From contig ONKU01000010.1 in assembly GCA_900318535.1 (NCBI GenBank), positions 1 to 64,000 on the forward strand: a stretch of DNA of 64,000 nucleotides, written 5' to 3'. Positions 31,502 through 39,556 of this stretch are shown in pieces. Position 1 is the stretch's first letter; the number at the start of each line of letters is the position of its first letter. Source of the stretch: an uncultured Prevotellaceae bacterium (GTDB lineage: Bacteria; Bacteroidota; Bacteroidia; Bacteroidales; Muribaculaceae). Below the pieces are notes generated by a model that saw nothing but the letters and a program-made list of their open reading frames with translations, was not told the origin of the DNA and ran no database searches. Position numbers and translations under genes: made by a program.

Positions 31502-32131
31502 ATGAACGGAGTGGGAAAATTATATTTCAAATACGGCACGATGGGCTCGGCCAAGACGGCAATGCTGCTCACCCAGGCCTACAACTTTGAGGAGCGCGGC
31601 ATGCAGTACCTGTGCATGAAGCCCATCATCGACGACCGTGAGAAGGATAACGTGATTCGCTCGCGCATCGGCATCGAGCGAAAGTGCTCGTGGATTTACC
31701 CCGAGAGCGACCTGTATGAGATGCTCAAGGAGATGTTCGAGAAAACGCTGGTTGTCAAGGACTGGATCCTCATCGACGAGGCACAGTTCCTGTCAACCGC
31801 ACAGATCGACCAGCTGGCACGCATCGTCGACGATTACGGCGTGAACGTGGTGTGCTACGGCTTGAGGACCGACTTCCAGTCTCACATGTTTGAGGGTTCG
31901 CGCCGCCTGTTTGAGCTGGCCGACACCATCGAGGAGATCAAGTCCACCTGCTCCTGCGGCCGCAAGACCATCATCAACGCGCGCATTGACAGCAGCGGCA
32001 ACATCGTCACCGAGGGCAGCCAAGTCGAAATCGGCGGCGACGACAAGTATGTGTCACTGTGCCGCCGTTGCTGGCGCAACCGCCGCATCGAGAGCACGAG
32101 CCGCGGCGCCATCAAGTTTGAGGACGAATAG
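31502..32131 (+). CDS. tdk: thymidine kinase
   Basis: Salvages thymidine to dTMP. The 209-residue sequence has a TK1-type P-loop (GTMGSAKT, residues 12-19), a Walker B strand (WILIDEAQFL), the lasso region (RLFELADTIEEI) and the zinc-binding pairs CSCGRKT and CRRCW near the C-terminus. These are complete, so the enzyme should be active. It is alone between two minus-strand regions, with its own promoter. Expected location is the cytoplasm. Confidence 0.94.
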   Translation: MNGVGKLYFKYGTMGSAKTAMLLTQAYNFEERGMQYLCMKPIIDDREKDNVIRSRIGIERKCSWIYPESDLYEMLKEMFEKTLVVKDWILIDEAQFLSTAQIDQLARIVDDYGVNVVCYGLRTDFQSHMFEGSRRLFELADTIEEIKSTCSCGRKTIINARIDSSGNIVTEGSQVEIGGDDKYVSLCRRCWRNRRIESTSRGAIKFEDE

Positions 32132-32136
32132 CGCTT

Positions 32137-32478
32137 TTAGTTCTTTGACGGGAAAAACAGGTGCAGCATCCAGCTCACCAGCGTGAGTACAATGCTGAAT
32201 CCCATCGCCCACCAGATGTTCAGCACCTCAAAGTGCGGGCCGATGAGCCATGAACACAGCATCACCATCAGGGCATTGATGAAAAAGGTGAACAGTCCCA
32301 GCGTCAAGATGTTGATGGGCAATGCCAGCAACTTGACCAGGGGACGTATCCATGAGTTGATAAAACCGAGCACAATGGCGATAATCACTGCCCACCACCA
32401 GGGATCCACCGTCACGCCATCGAGCGTGAGCGACGTGATGAGCACGGCAAGTGCCGAAATCAGGAGTCTGGTAATCAT
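32137..32478 (-). CDS. phage holin family 4-like membrane protein (YvlD type)
   Basis: From the ATG at 32478 (MITRLLISAL) the 113-residue protein has four membrane segments: LLISALAVLITSLTL, WWAVIIAIVLGFINS, ILTLGLFTFFINALMVML, and MGFSIVLTLVSWML. The conserved GFINSWIRPLVKLLALPINI block identifies PF04020 (Phage_holin_4_2/YvlD), which is chromosomal in most bacteria and not a lysis gene. The longer frame beginning at 32568 adds an unconvincing leader and lies in AT-rich intergenic DNA. It ends 5 bases from tdk, converging with it. Confidence 0.85.
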   Translation of the reverse strand: MITRLLISALAVLITSLTLDGVTVDPWWWAVIIAIVLGFINSWIRPLVKLLALPINILTLGLFTFFINALMVMLCSWLIGPHFEVLNIWWAMGFSIVLTLVSWMLHLFFPSKN

Positions 32479-32619
32479 ATCTTCTCTATATATTATTATA
32501 CAATGTAAATCTCGTGCCGCTGAAAACCATTTGCGGTTAAAACACGCTAAAGGTACAACAAAAAACACGTCGATGCATCAATAATCACCCAAAAATCCAC
32601 CAGATTGCCGTTTTTTCAG

Positions 32620-32627
32620 TAATTTTG
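32620..32627 (+). promoter_or_regulatory. -7 box of the YitT-type gene
   Basis: TAATTTTG, 23 bases before the ATG at 32651. The region is otherwise featureless. Confidence 0.5.
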
Positions 32628-32650
32628 CAGCAAAATAACTACTATTCATT

Positions 32651-33592
32651 ATGACTGACTCGACTAGAAAATACATCAAGTTGGCCCAAGACTATGTCAT
32701 GATTACCTTGGGCCTGTTTACTTACGCCTTCGGTTTCACCGCCTTCATCCTTCCCGAGAAGATTGTGATTGGCAGCGTGACCGGTCTGTCCTCATTGATC
32801 CACTACTGGGTAGGCTGGAACGTGGCACTCACCTACTATGCCATCAACATCATCCTGCTGTGCATCGCCTTCCGCAGCGTGGGCAAGCAGTTTGTGTTGC
32901 GCACCATCATCGGTGCCAGCATCAGCACACTCTTCATTGGCGTGTTGCAGCCCATGTTTCCCCAACCCATTGTTGAGCAACAGACCTTTATGAACGTCAT
33001 TCTGGGCGCTGTGCTGTGCGGATTGGGCCTGGGCGTGGTGTTCACTCACGGCGGCAGCACCGGCGGCACCGACATCATTGCTGCAATGGTCGCCAAGCAC
33101 AGCACCATCTCCTTTGGCCGCACCATGATGTACTGCGATGTGCTCATCATCTGCTCGTCCTATCTGCTGTTCCACTCGATTGACAAGATTGTATACGGTC
33201 TCATCTTCATGGTCATCTACTCGGTGGCTGCCGACCGCGTGATCAACAACACACGCCAGAGCGTGCAGTTCCTCATCATCAGCAAGAAATGGCAAGAGAT
33301 TGCCGATAACATCAATAATGTGGCACACCGCGGCTGCACCATCCTGGACGGTATCGGCTGGTACACCAAGGATGCAGTCAAGATCGTGATGGTCATGTGC
33401 CGCAAGCACGAGAGTGTGAACATCTTCCGCATCATCAAGGAAACCGACCGCGAGGCCATCATCACCCAGAGCAACGTCAACGGCGTTTACGGCTTTGGCT
33501 TTGACGAGCTCAAGGTACGTGTCCACAGCAAAAAACAGGACACCAACCTCATTCAAGAAGCGCCCACTGACAAGCAGCAAGAAAAGGAGTAA
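32651..33592 (+). CDS. YitT family membrane protein
   Basis: A 313-residue inner-membrane protein with five to six hydrophobic segments in the first 200 residues (YVMITLGLFTYAFGFTAFIL, NVILGAVLCGLGLGVVF) and a GGSTGGTDIIA motif of the DUF161 membrane domain. The C-terminal 90 residues form a DUF2179 domain, a soluble PII-like alpha-beta module (GCTILDGIGWYTKDAVKIVM). Function unknown; proposed to be transporters. It ends with a charged tail and a terminator downstream. Confidence 0.9.
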   Translation: MTDSTRKYIKLAQDYVMITLGLFTYAFGFTAFILPEKIVIGSVTGLSSLIHYWVGWNVALTYYAINIILLCIAFRSVGKQFVLRTIIGASISTLFIGVLQPMFPQPIVEQQTFMNVILGAVLCGLGLGVVFTHGGSTGGTDIIAAMVAKHSTISFGRTMMYCDVLIICSSYLLFHSIDKIVYGLIFMVIYSVAADRVINNTRQSVQFLIISKKWQEIADNINNVAHRGCTILDGIGWYTKDAVKIVMVMCRKHESVNIFRIIKETDREAIITQSNVNGVYGFGFDELKVRVHSKKQDTNLIQEAPTDKQQEKE

Positions 33593-33636
33593 CAGAATTC
33601 AAGGATTTTAGTCCATTTTGCTATCAAAATAAAAAA

Positions 33637-33674
33637 ATTTTAGGCACGAAGCAATATTTTCGTGCCTAAAATTG
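33637..33674 (+). terminator. terminator after the YitT-type gene
   Basis: AATTTTAGGCACGAA and TTCGTGCCTAAAATT are perfect complements around an 8-base loop. The TTG inside its right half (33672-33674) may also serve as the -33 of the next promoter. Confidence 0.8.
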
Positions 33675-33702
33675 TATATTTTCAAAAAAAGTAATAAATT
33701 TG
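33672..33702 (+). promoter_or_regulatory. promoter of the C10 peptidase gene
   Basis: TAAATTTG at 33695-33702, TTG at 33672-33674, spacer 20 bases. The leader is about 85 bases long, longer than most in the window. Confidence 0.65.
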
Positions 33703-33793
33703 CACCCTCTCCATTAGCATGCACAGTTTTGAAGCATCATTTAATTCAACAACTACCAACCATAACATCAAACATTTAGACTAATTTTTTGAC

Positions 33794-36700
33794 ATGAGAA
33801 AAATCGCTATTCTAGCACTACTGCTGCTTACTGCAGTAGCAACATTTGCCGCGCCTGTCCTACCAGAAAAGGCCCAACAGTCGGCAAGCAAGTTTTTGCT
33901 TCAACACCGCCCCGGAGTGACATTGAAGTCCTCACCGCCCAGCACTCCCAAGATGAGAGGCAGCGGGCAGCAGACGCCAAGCTACTACATTTTCAACACC
34001 GAGGGTAACAAGGGTTACGTCATCGTTTCGGGTGACGACCGCACTATCCCCATCCTGGGTTATATCGACAAGGGATCCTTCGACGCCAACCATGTGCCCT
34101 CCAACATGCAGGCCTGGCTGGACAGCTATTGCGACCAGATTGCCTCGCTCGACGCACTGGGCATCACCCAGACCTATGAGAGCAGCTTTACCATGAAGCC
34201 CACCCGCAACAGCATCTCCCCGCTGATTACCAGCCATTGGGACCAGGGCGCTCCCTACTGGGAAAAGTGCCCCGAATTCATGGACGTTACCGAGGATGGC
34301 GACACCGTCGGTGAACTGGCCTATACGGGCTGTGTGGCTACGTCGATGGCACAGATCATGAACTACTACAAGCACCCGTTGTATTGCACCCAGACGATTC
34401 CTTCCTATGTCGTAACCTTCTACTGGCAAGAAGAATACGGTGCATTTGATACCGATCCGCTGCACCCCATCATGTTTGACTGGGACAACATGCGTGACAA
34501 CTACACCGGTGCCGAGACTCAGGCCGAGAAGGACGCTGTAGCATGGCTCATGCTCTATGCCGGCTGTGCTGCCCACATGCAGTATGGCCTGAACGCATCC
34601 AGCACCAGCGACCCCTACATCCCCACCGCCCTGAACGAGTATTTCAACTACGACGCCAAGTTGGTTTACCGCAGCGACTATGAGCAGGGCGACTGGGAAG
34701 ACATGATTTACCAGGAACTGCTCGAGGGCAGGCCCATGATCTACAACGGCCGTGCCGGCACGGGTGGCGGACACTCCTTCGTGTGCGACGGCTATGCCTA
34801 CGGCGACCTGTTCCACATCAACTGGGGCTGGGGTGGCCTGGGTGACGGCTACTTCGTGCTGTCAGTGCTCAACCCCTATGCCGGTGGCATCGGTTCCACA
34901 ACCAGTCTGGAAGGCTACAACATCGATCAGACGGCCGTTATCGGTATTCAGCCCGGCTACAGCGGTGTACCCGATGAGGTGGACCACCGCCTGACGGTAT
35001 GGAACATGTATTATACGGGCACTCGCACCTTTGAGCGCAGCGACGACGGTGCCTTCAAACTGAACAAACGCCGCTACATCAAGGTGACCGCCGAAGACCA
35101 TATCGACGACGGTACCAAGTACCTGCGCGGTATTGCCCTGTATGACATGAATGATAATTTCATTGATATCATTGCCCAGACCTACTACGGTACCAGCTTC
35201 CTGTCAATCACCGACTCGTGGCCCGATACCCAGAGCTCGACAACCTACCCCTTCGGTGCTGACATCACCAGCGGCACTTATAAAATCGTGCCCGTGAGCA
35301 GCATCCCGGGCAGCAACAAGTGGGATCCCATGATTGAGAGTGACCGCTACTATATTGAGGCAACCTTCAATGGCAACTGGGTAACATTTGCCGACCATCC
35401 CGTTGTTGACCTCGAGGCCACCAACTTCGAGTTTGTCGGTGGCGAGAAAGTCGGGCTGGCCGAACAGTGCCACGTGACGGTGAAGAACAACAGTGCTGAC
35501 CGCTTCAGCGGCAGGTTGTTCCTCTATGTGGATAATGAGCCCATCGACGAGTATGGTGAATACACCACCGTCGTCGAGACCGAGATTCCCGCTGGCGGCA
35601 CCAAGGTGGTCTATTTCAACTTCACCCCGAAGAATGCCGGTACCAAGAGCGTTCACATCTCCAACTATGACACCTCTTGGAATCCCTCGATTCCCGGAAC
35701 GGGATCGGTGAACATCGCCGGATCGGTAACTTATCCCATGAACCTGAGCGTTGACATCAATGCCCTGGGTGCCAGCGAGGACATGAACATCTATGACAGC
35801 TACATCAAGTTCAAGGTGGATGTGACCAACCACAACACCGAGGGTGAGTACAACCGTTACATCCTGGCTCCCTTGTTCATCGTTGATGAGAACGGTCATG
35901 GCACGATGGTGACCTACCTGAGCCGCAACGTGGTCATTCCCGCCGGCGAGACGCAGACGTTCTACTTCGAGTTCGATAACTTGGCCTTCGGTTCGGTCTA
36001 TGCACTCAACATCTTCGGCCGCAACGAGGACGAGGTCACCACTAATCTTGTGAAACCGGGTGAATCCAAGTTCTATACCATCAACCACGGTATGGTGGTT
36101 TGGGACGGTAACGGTAACCGCACGGGCCTCAAGCCCTACAACGGCATCCGTGTACCCGATAACGCAGCTGCCGTGAGTCTCGAGGGCCTCAACCTCACGT
36201 CGCTGATTCCCAACGACAACCCCAACGCATTGTACTACATCGGCAATACCGAGAAGTACATTCCTGCTGGTCTCGAGGCCAGGAACGTCATCCAGAACAA
36301 TGTGGCGCAGACCGATATCGTGCTGTACCACGGCTATGATTTCTATGCTCCCTTCCGCTTCAGAGCTGACAACATCAGCTATGAGCGCACCTTCTCCAAC
36401 GGCCGCCACGCCGGCCAGGCAGGAGGCTGGAGCACCATGGTACTGCCGTTTGCCGCCACCCATGTCACTGCCGATGGCGAAGCCATCGACTGGATGCACA
36501 GCAAGACCGACCCCAAGGGACTGTGGGTATGCAACTTTGCTCAAGAAGAGGATACCTCTGACGATGCACAGCTGCTGGCCGAGTACATGGGCAATCAGCT
36601 TGAGGCCAACGTGCCCTACTTTGTAGCTCCCTATGACGGCGCCAACGGTACCGACATGCGCGGCAAGACCTATGTCTTCAGCGCCGAGAACGTAACCGTG

Positions 36701-37117
36701 AAGCCCAACCCGTCGGCCATCACCAGCGGCACCTACCACATGATTGTGGGTGATTTTGTCCAGAAGGACATCGACAACGCCTACTTCCTGAACGCCGCCG
36801 GCAGCCACTTCGTGAAAGCCGCCCACGGCACGGTGAATGCCTTTGAGGTATATGCCAACAATGTCGCTGCCAGCAGCGCCAACAAGCTGCAGATTGTCCT
36901 TGACGAGAATGCCGAGGGTGCGCCCAGCTATTTGCTTGGCGATGTGGACATGGACGGCAATATCACCATCAACGATGTCACCAGGCTCATCGACTACCTG
37001 CTCAACCCCGATGCAATCGAAATCGACATCAATGCTGCCGACTGCCTGACTGACGGTGTCATCAGCATCACCGACGTCACTGCTCTGATCGACTACCTGC
37101 TCATCGGAGCCTGGTAA
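33794..37117 (+). CDS. secreted C10 (streptopain-like) cysteine peptidase with dockerin tail
   Basis: A secreted 1107-residue protease. After the signal peptide, residues 25-130 look like a Spi-type propeptide (QQTPSYYIFNTEGNKGYVIV). The catalytic domain has Cys180 in TGCVATSMAQIMNYY and His327 in GTGGGHSFVCDGYAY, then FHINWGWGG, matching streptopain and Bacteroides C10 peptidases. Roughly 700 residues of beta-sandwich modules follow (about 400-1040), much longer than a plain C10 enzyme. The last 59 residues (from 1049) are a dockerin pair, GDVDMDGNIT and DCLTDGVIS. I infer an exported, probably cell-associated peptidase; its substrate is not evident. A strong terminator hairpin follows, with an array of 34-bp repeats right after it. 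Confidence 0.92.
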   Translation: MRKIAILALLLLTAVATFAAPVLPEKAQQSASKFLLQHRPGVTLKSSPPSTPKMRGSGQQTPSYYIFNTEGNKGYVIVSGDDRTIPILGYIDKGSFDANHVPSNMQAWLDSYCDQIASLDALGITQTYESSFTMKPTRNSISPLITSHWDQGAPYWEKCPEFMDVTEDGDTVGELAYTGCVATSMAQIMNYYKHPLYCTQTIPSYVVTFYWQEEYGAFDTDPLHPIMFDWDNMRDNYTGAETQAEKDAVAWLMLYAGCAAHMQYGLNASSTSDPYIPTALNEYFNYDAKLVYRSDYEQGDWEDMIYQELLEGRPMIYNGRAGTGGGHSFVCDGYAYGDLFHINWGWGGLGDGYFVLSVLNPYAGGIGSTTSLEGYNIDQTAVIGIQPGYSGVPDEVDHRLTVWNMYYTGTRTFERSDDGAFKLNKRRYIKVTAEDHIDDGTKYLRGIALYDMNDNFIDIIAQTYYGTSFLSITDSWPDTQSSTTYPFGADITSGTYKIVPVSSIPGSNKWDPMIESDRYYIEATFNGNWVTFADHPVVDLEATNFEFVGGEKVGLAEQCHVTVKNNSADRFSGRLFLYVDNEPIDEYGEYTTVVETEIPAGGTKVVYFNFTPKNAGTKSVHISNYDTSWNPSIPGTGSVNIAGSVTYPMNLSVDINALGASEDMNIYDSYIKFKVDVTNHNTEGEYNRYILAPLFIVDENGHGTMVTYLSRNVVIPAGETQTFYFEFDNLAFGSVYALNIFGRNEDEVTTNLVKPGESKFYTINHGMVVWDGNGNRTGLKPYNGIRVPDNAAAVSLEGLNLTSLIPNDNPNALYYIGNTEKYIPAGLEARNVIQNNVAQTDIVLYHGYDFYAPFRFRADNISYERTFSNGRHAGQAGGWSTMVLPFAATHVTADGEAIDWMHSKTDPKGLWVCNFAQEEDTSDDAQLLAEYMGNQLEANVPYFVAPYDGANGTDMRGKTYVFSAENVTVKPNPSAITSGTYHMIVGDFVQKDIDNAYFLNAAGSHFVKAAHGTVNAFEVYANNVAASSANKLQIVLDENAEGAPSYLLGDVDMDGNITINDVTRLIDYLLNPDAIEIDINAADCLTDGVISITDVTALIDYLLIGAW

Positions 37118-37142
37118 TCCATCACGCAACCGACCAAACGAT

Positions 37143-37178
37143 ATCGAGGGCGCGCCTGGTAAATGGCGCGCTCTCGAT
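37143..37178. terminator. terminator after the C10 peptidase
   Basis: ATCGAGGGCGCGCC pairs with GGCGCGCTCTCGAT (one G-T pair) around TGGTAAAT. Confidence 0.8.
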
Positions 37179-37190
37179 TGTATCATTATG

Positions 37191-37326
37191 TTTACAAGCT
37201 GTCGCTTGCAGTACGGGACGCTACTTTACTAGCTGGCGATTGTATTGCGGGACGCTACTTTACTAGCTGGCGATTGTATTGCGGGACGCTACTTTACTAG
37301 CTGGCGATTGCAGTACGGAACAACAC
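37191..37326. repeat. four tandem 34-bp repeats, downstream side
   Basis: Units begin at 37191, 37225, 37259 and 37293 and share TTTAC(A/T)AGCTG(T/G)CG(C/A)TTG. The middle two (37225 and 37259) are identical over 34 bases; the first is like the copies at 38383 and the last decays after its first 26 bases. The unit contains a short internal inverted repeat (CAAGC-TGTC-GCTTG in the first form). The stop codon of the gene on the minus strand (37289-37291) lies at the end of the third unit. Confidence 0.93.
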
Positions 37327-38368
37327 GGTTGCTGGCATGGGGTGGACTGGTGGGGGTGGTGGGGGATTTTACGCGTTGGCAACGCGTAATACGGGACGGC
37401 TCTTCGCTTGGCAGGTGGGGCGGAAGTGTTAATGAAGTGTTAATCGTCTCGCGTTTATTGCTGGTTTCCTGTTGGTTACGGGTGTGGCTCGTGCTGCTAG
37501 CGCAGCCCTCGGGGATGGGCTGTGGAGCATCGCGTTGGGCTTCGTGGGGGAGGTTGTCGTCGCCGATGGTGAAGCGGTACTCGGTGTCGTCGGGGGAACG
37601 GCTGAGGTCGTAGCTCCTGGCGAGGCGGACGGTAGTGACTTCGCGCTGGGTGGAGAGGGAGAAGACGTCGGAGGCGTCGAGGAAAAGGTACTTGCCGAGG
37701 TTTCCTGTGGTGCTGGCTTTCTTGCCGAGGTGGTTGTATCCGATGAAGAGGAAGGCGGTTTCGGTATGGTTGGTGACGTCGCGGACGATGCGGCAGAACT
37801 CTGTGGCCACGTGCACGCCGCAGAAGGGCATGAAGTGGTCGATGTCGTCGATGACGACGAGTTCGGGCTTGAGCTGCTTAATAAGTGCCTCGATGTTGCG
37901 GTTGATGGCGTAGACGTTCTCGCGCTGGGAGCCGAGGACGTCGAGGCAGACGAAATGGAGGTTTTCCTTGGCGGGGGTGTGGGCTACGAGCTCGTGGTAG
38001 ATCTGGGTGCAGATGTGGGGGCCGTGGAGGGTGTCGATCCAGAGGACCTTGCAAGCGGGGACATTGCTAACGGGGGCCGTGACTTCTGCCACGGCACAGG
38101 GGACCGGGCTAGTGGAAACAGACACTCCTGTTAGGACTTGGATGGCGAGGAACTTGGCGAAGTGATGGGCGCGACAGGTGTCCTTGCCGGTGAGGTATGT
38201 GCTGTGGTGCTGGCGGATGATGGGCTGGCCGTTGAGCGTTACTAATGGCTTGACTTCAGTGAAGGGACTGAGGTCGGTGTTGTGGGTGAATTGGCAGTTC
38301 TGCCAGGATTCTTGTTCGCCTTGGGCGCTGGGATAACGGTAATAGTTGATTTTCATGGTGTTTTTCAT
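37289..38368 (-). CDS. RecA/RepA-like ATPase homologue with degenerate Walker A
   Basis: A 359-residue protein with no signal. Its layout follows the RecA-fold ATPases of Bacteroidales mobilisable elements (AAA_25/RepA-like): a strand-loop at residues 57-70 in the place of Walker A, VLWIDTLHG, the Walker B strand LVVIDDIDHF (170-179), a histidine-asparagine segment GYNHLGKKAST, then LGKYLFLDASDVFSLS in place of the usual Gly-His-Leu-Gly block. The Walker A site reads TGKDTCRAH (60-68) rather than GKxxxGKT, so ATP use is doubtful. The last 80 residues are Pro, Ser, Thr and basic residues, and the end of the coding sequence runs through the 34-bp repeats. It may start at 38356 (MKINYY) instead. 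Probably a relic or re-used element gene; role unknown. Confidence 0.6.
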   Translation of the reverse strand: MKNTMKINYYRYPSAQGEQESWQNCQFTHNTDLSPFTEVKPLVTLNGQPIIRQHHSTYLTGKDTCRAHHFAKFLAIQVLTGVSVSTSPVPCAVAEVTAPVSNVPACKVLWIDTLHGPHICTQIYHELVAHTPAKENLHFVCLDVLGSQRENVYAINRNIEALIKQLKPELVVIDDIDHFMPFCGVHVATEFCRIVRDVTNHTETAFLFIGYNHLGKKASTTGNLGKYLFLDASDVFSLSTQREVTTVRLARSYDLSRSPDDTEYRFTIGDDNLPHEAQRDAPQPIPEGCASSTSHTRNQQETSNKRETINTSLTLPPHLPSEEPSRITRCQRVKSPTTPTSPPHASNRVVPYCNRQLVK

Positions 38369-38382
38369 TTAGATGTTATTTT

Positions 38383-38450
38383 TTTACAAGCTGTCGCTTG
38401 CAGTACTTGACGCTATTTTACGAGCTGTCGCTTGCAGTACAGGACACGAC
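38383..38450. repeat. two tandem 34-bp repeats, upstream side of the RecA-like gene
   Basis: Units begin at 38383 and 38417, in the same orientation as the four units at 37191. The first unit here matches the first unit there over its first 24 bases (TTTACAAGCTGTCGCTTGCA then GTAC). A partial echo GGGACGCGG follows at 38451. Confidence 0.92.
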
Positions 38451-38523
38451 GGGACGCGGTTGTGGGGCAAAGGTAATGCTTTTTAGGGCGGTTGTCAAGA
38501 GGGACGGGGTGAATTCTTGGGAA

Positions 38524-39552
38524 CTACTTGCGGGAATAGCAGCGGTCGATGAGCTGCGAGCAGCGGAAGGTGAGGATGTGCACGCCGTCGTAGTAGCTGT
38601 GCAGGTCGTGGATGAGTTCGTCGTCATTGCTGAAGTCGTTGACCCTGTCTTCACCCATAATCTCGCACAGGACAACATGGTCGATGGGTGATAATGCCGC
38701 TTTGCGGAACTGGGGCGGGACAATCACCACACAATCGATGTGATGGCTGTTGACCATGTCGGCAATCTCACGCAAGGTCTGCTGGGCTTCCTCGTCGATG
38801 GCCAGCGGCTTGGGATCGGGTGTGGGAACCATCTCGACCAGCCACTCCCTCTCGCCATAGTACTGCTCGGGATTTCCCAGGATGACAGAGTCCAGACCCC
38901 TGCTGGAGTCCTCGTTGATCAACTCGTCGCGGCCGCTGGGAATCGTGGACATCTTTCCGTCCTCGAGCAGTTTGTCGGCCACGCGTTTCGACGGCCACAG
39001 CTTGTAAAGGAAGATATACGGGTCACGAAAGGCGTTGAAATGCAACCGGTGGAAATGCAGCCATGAAATATCGGGCGACACGTCGTAGTGGGGCACAAAC
39101 GGCATCTCCTCGTAGCGCTTGGGACGGCTGAACATCTCCTCCTCCATGATCATCAGGGCATGGCGCACGGGGATGTTGTGGTCGATGAGGTAGCGCAGCT
39201 CGTCACGGATGCCCGAGAGGGTCTCGGCTCCGGCAGTGAAGTGGTAGATGCTGGCACTGTCGGGCAGATGCTTGGCCCAGGCCGCGGCAGTGAAATTGGA
39301 CGAAATCGATGAGCCGAAGATGAATGAGTCGTAATGCCGTGTGGGGTTGTAATACTTCAGGCCCTCGATGGCGACATAGCGCTTGTTGGGCATGCGCTCA
39401 AGAGAGTCACCGGGAGCTATCGAGATACCGTCATAGGGGTGCACCACCTTGAACGGGTCCACTACTACATACAATGCCACAAATGCCGCCACAGGCAGCA
39501 ATGCCAGCAGTGAGCGCAACACAAATTTCCTGATGCCCGATTGACCGCCCAT
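38524..39552 (-). CDS. SGNH-like partner of the MBOAT acyltransferase
   Basis: The ATG at 39552 (MGGQSGIRKF) gives a 342-residue protein with one N-terminal membrane segment (about 10-30) and an extracytoplasmic domain. GSSISSNFTAAAWA near the N-terminus resembles the SGNH Ser block; the C-terminal part has DCVVIVPPQFRKAALSP and a YDGVHILTF segment where SGNH enzymes place Asp and His. This fits the DltD/AlgX/PatB-like partners that take acyl groups from MBOAT proteins. It starts 4 bases after the MBOAT gene, so the pair is co-transcribed. The acceptor polymer or lipid is unknown. Confidence 0.75.
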   Translation of the reverse strand: MGGQSGIRKFVLRSLLALLPVAAFVALYVVVDPFKVVHPYDGISIAPGDSLERMPNKRYVAIEGLKYYNPTRHYDSFIFGSSISSNFTAAAWAKHLPDSASIYHFTAGAETLSGIRDELRYLIDHNIPVRHALMIMEEEMFSRPKRYEEMPFVPHYDVSPDISWLHFHRLHFNAFRDPYIFLYKLWPSKRVADKLLEDGKMSTIPSGRDELINEDSSRGLDSVILGNPEQYYGEREWLVEMVPTPDPKPLAIDEEAQQTLREIADMVNSHHIDCVVIVPPQFRKAALSPIDHVVLCEIMGEDRVNDFSNDDELIHDLHSYYDGVHILTFRCSQLIDRCYSRK

Positions 39553-39556
39553 AATG

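Noticed and set aside
32137..32478. Prophage lysis gene
   Set aside because: The holin-4 family name is misleading; this is a common chromosomal membrane protein and no phage genes are near.
35204..37186. A 660-codon open frame on the minus strand opposite the C10 peptidase
   Set aside because: Antisense shadow of a gene with convincing catalytic residues and signal peptide; no family resemblance in the shadow.
37191..37326. CRISPR array
   Set aside because: The units are contiguous with no unique spacers, and no cas gene is in the window.
37472..38134. Open frame on the plus strand inside the repeat-flanked gene
   Set aside because: Gly/Val/Glu-rich shadow; the minus-strand frame has the RecA-like strand order.
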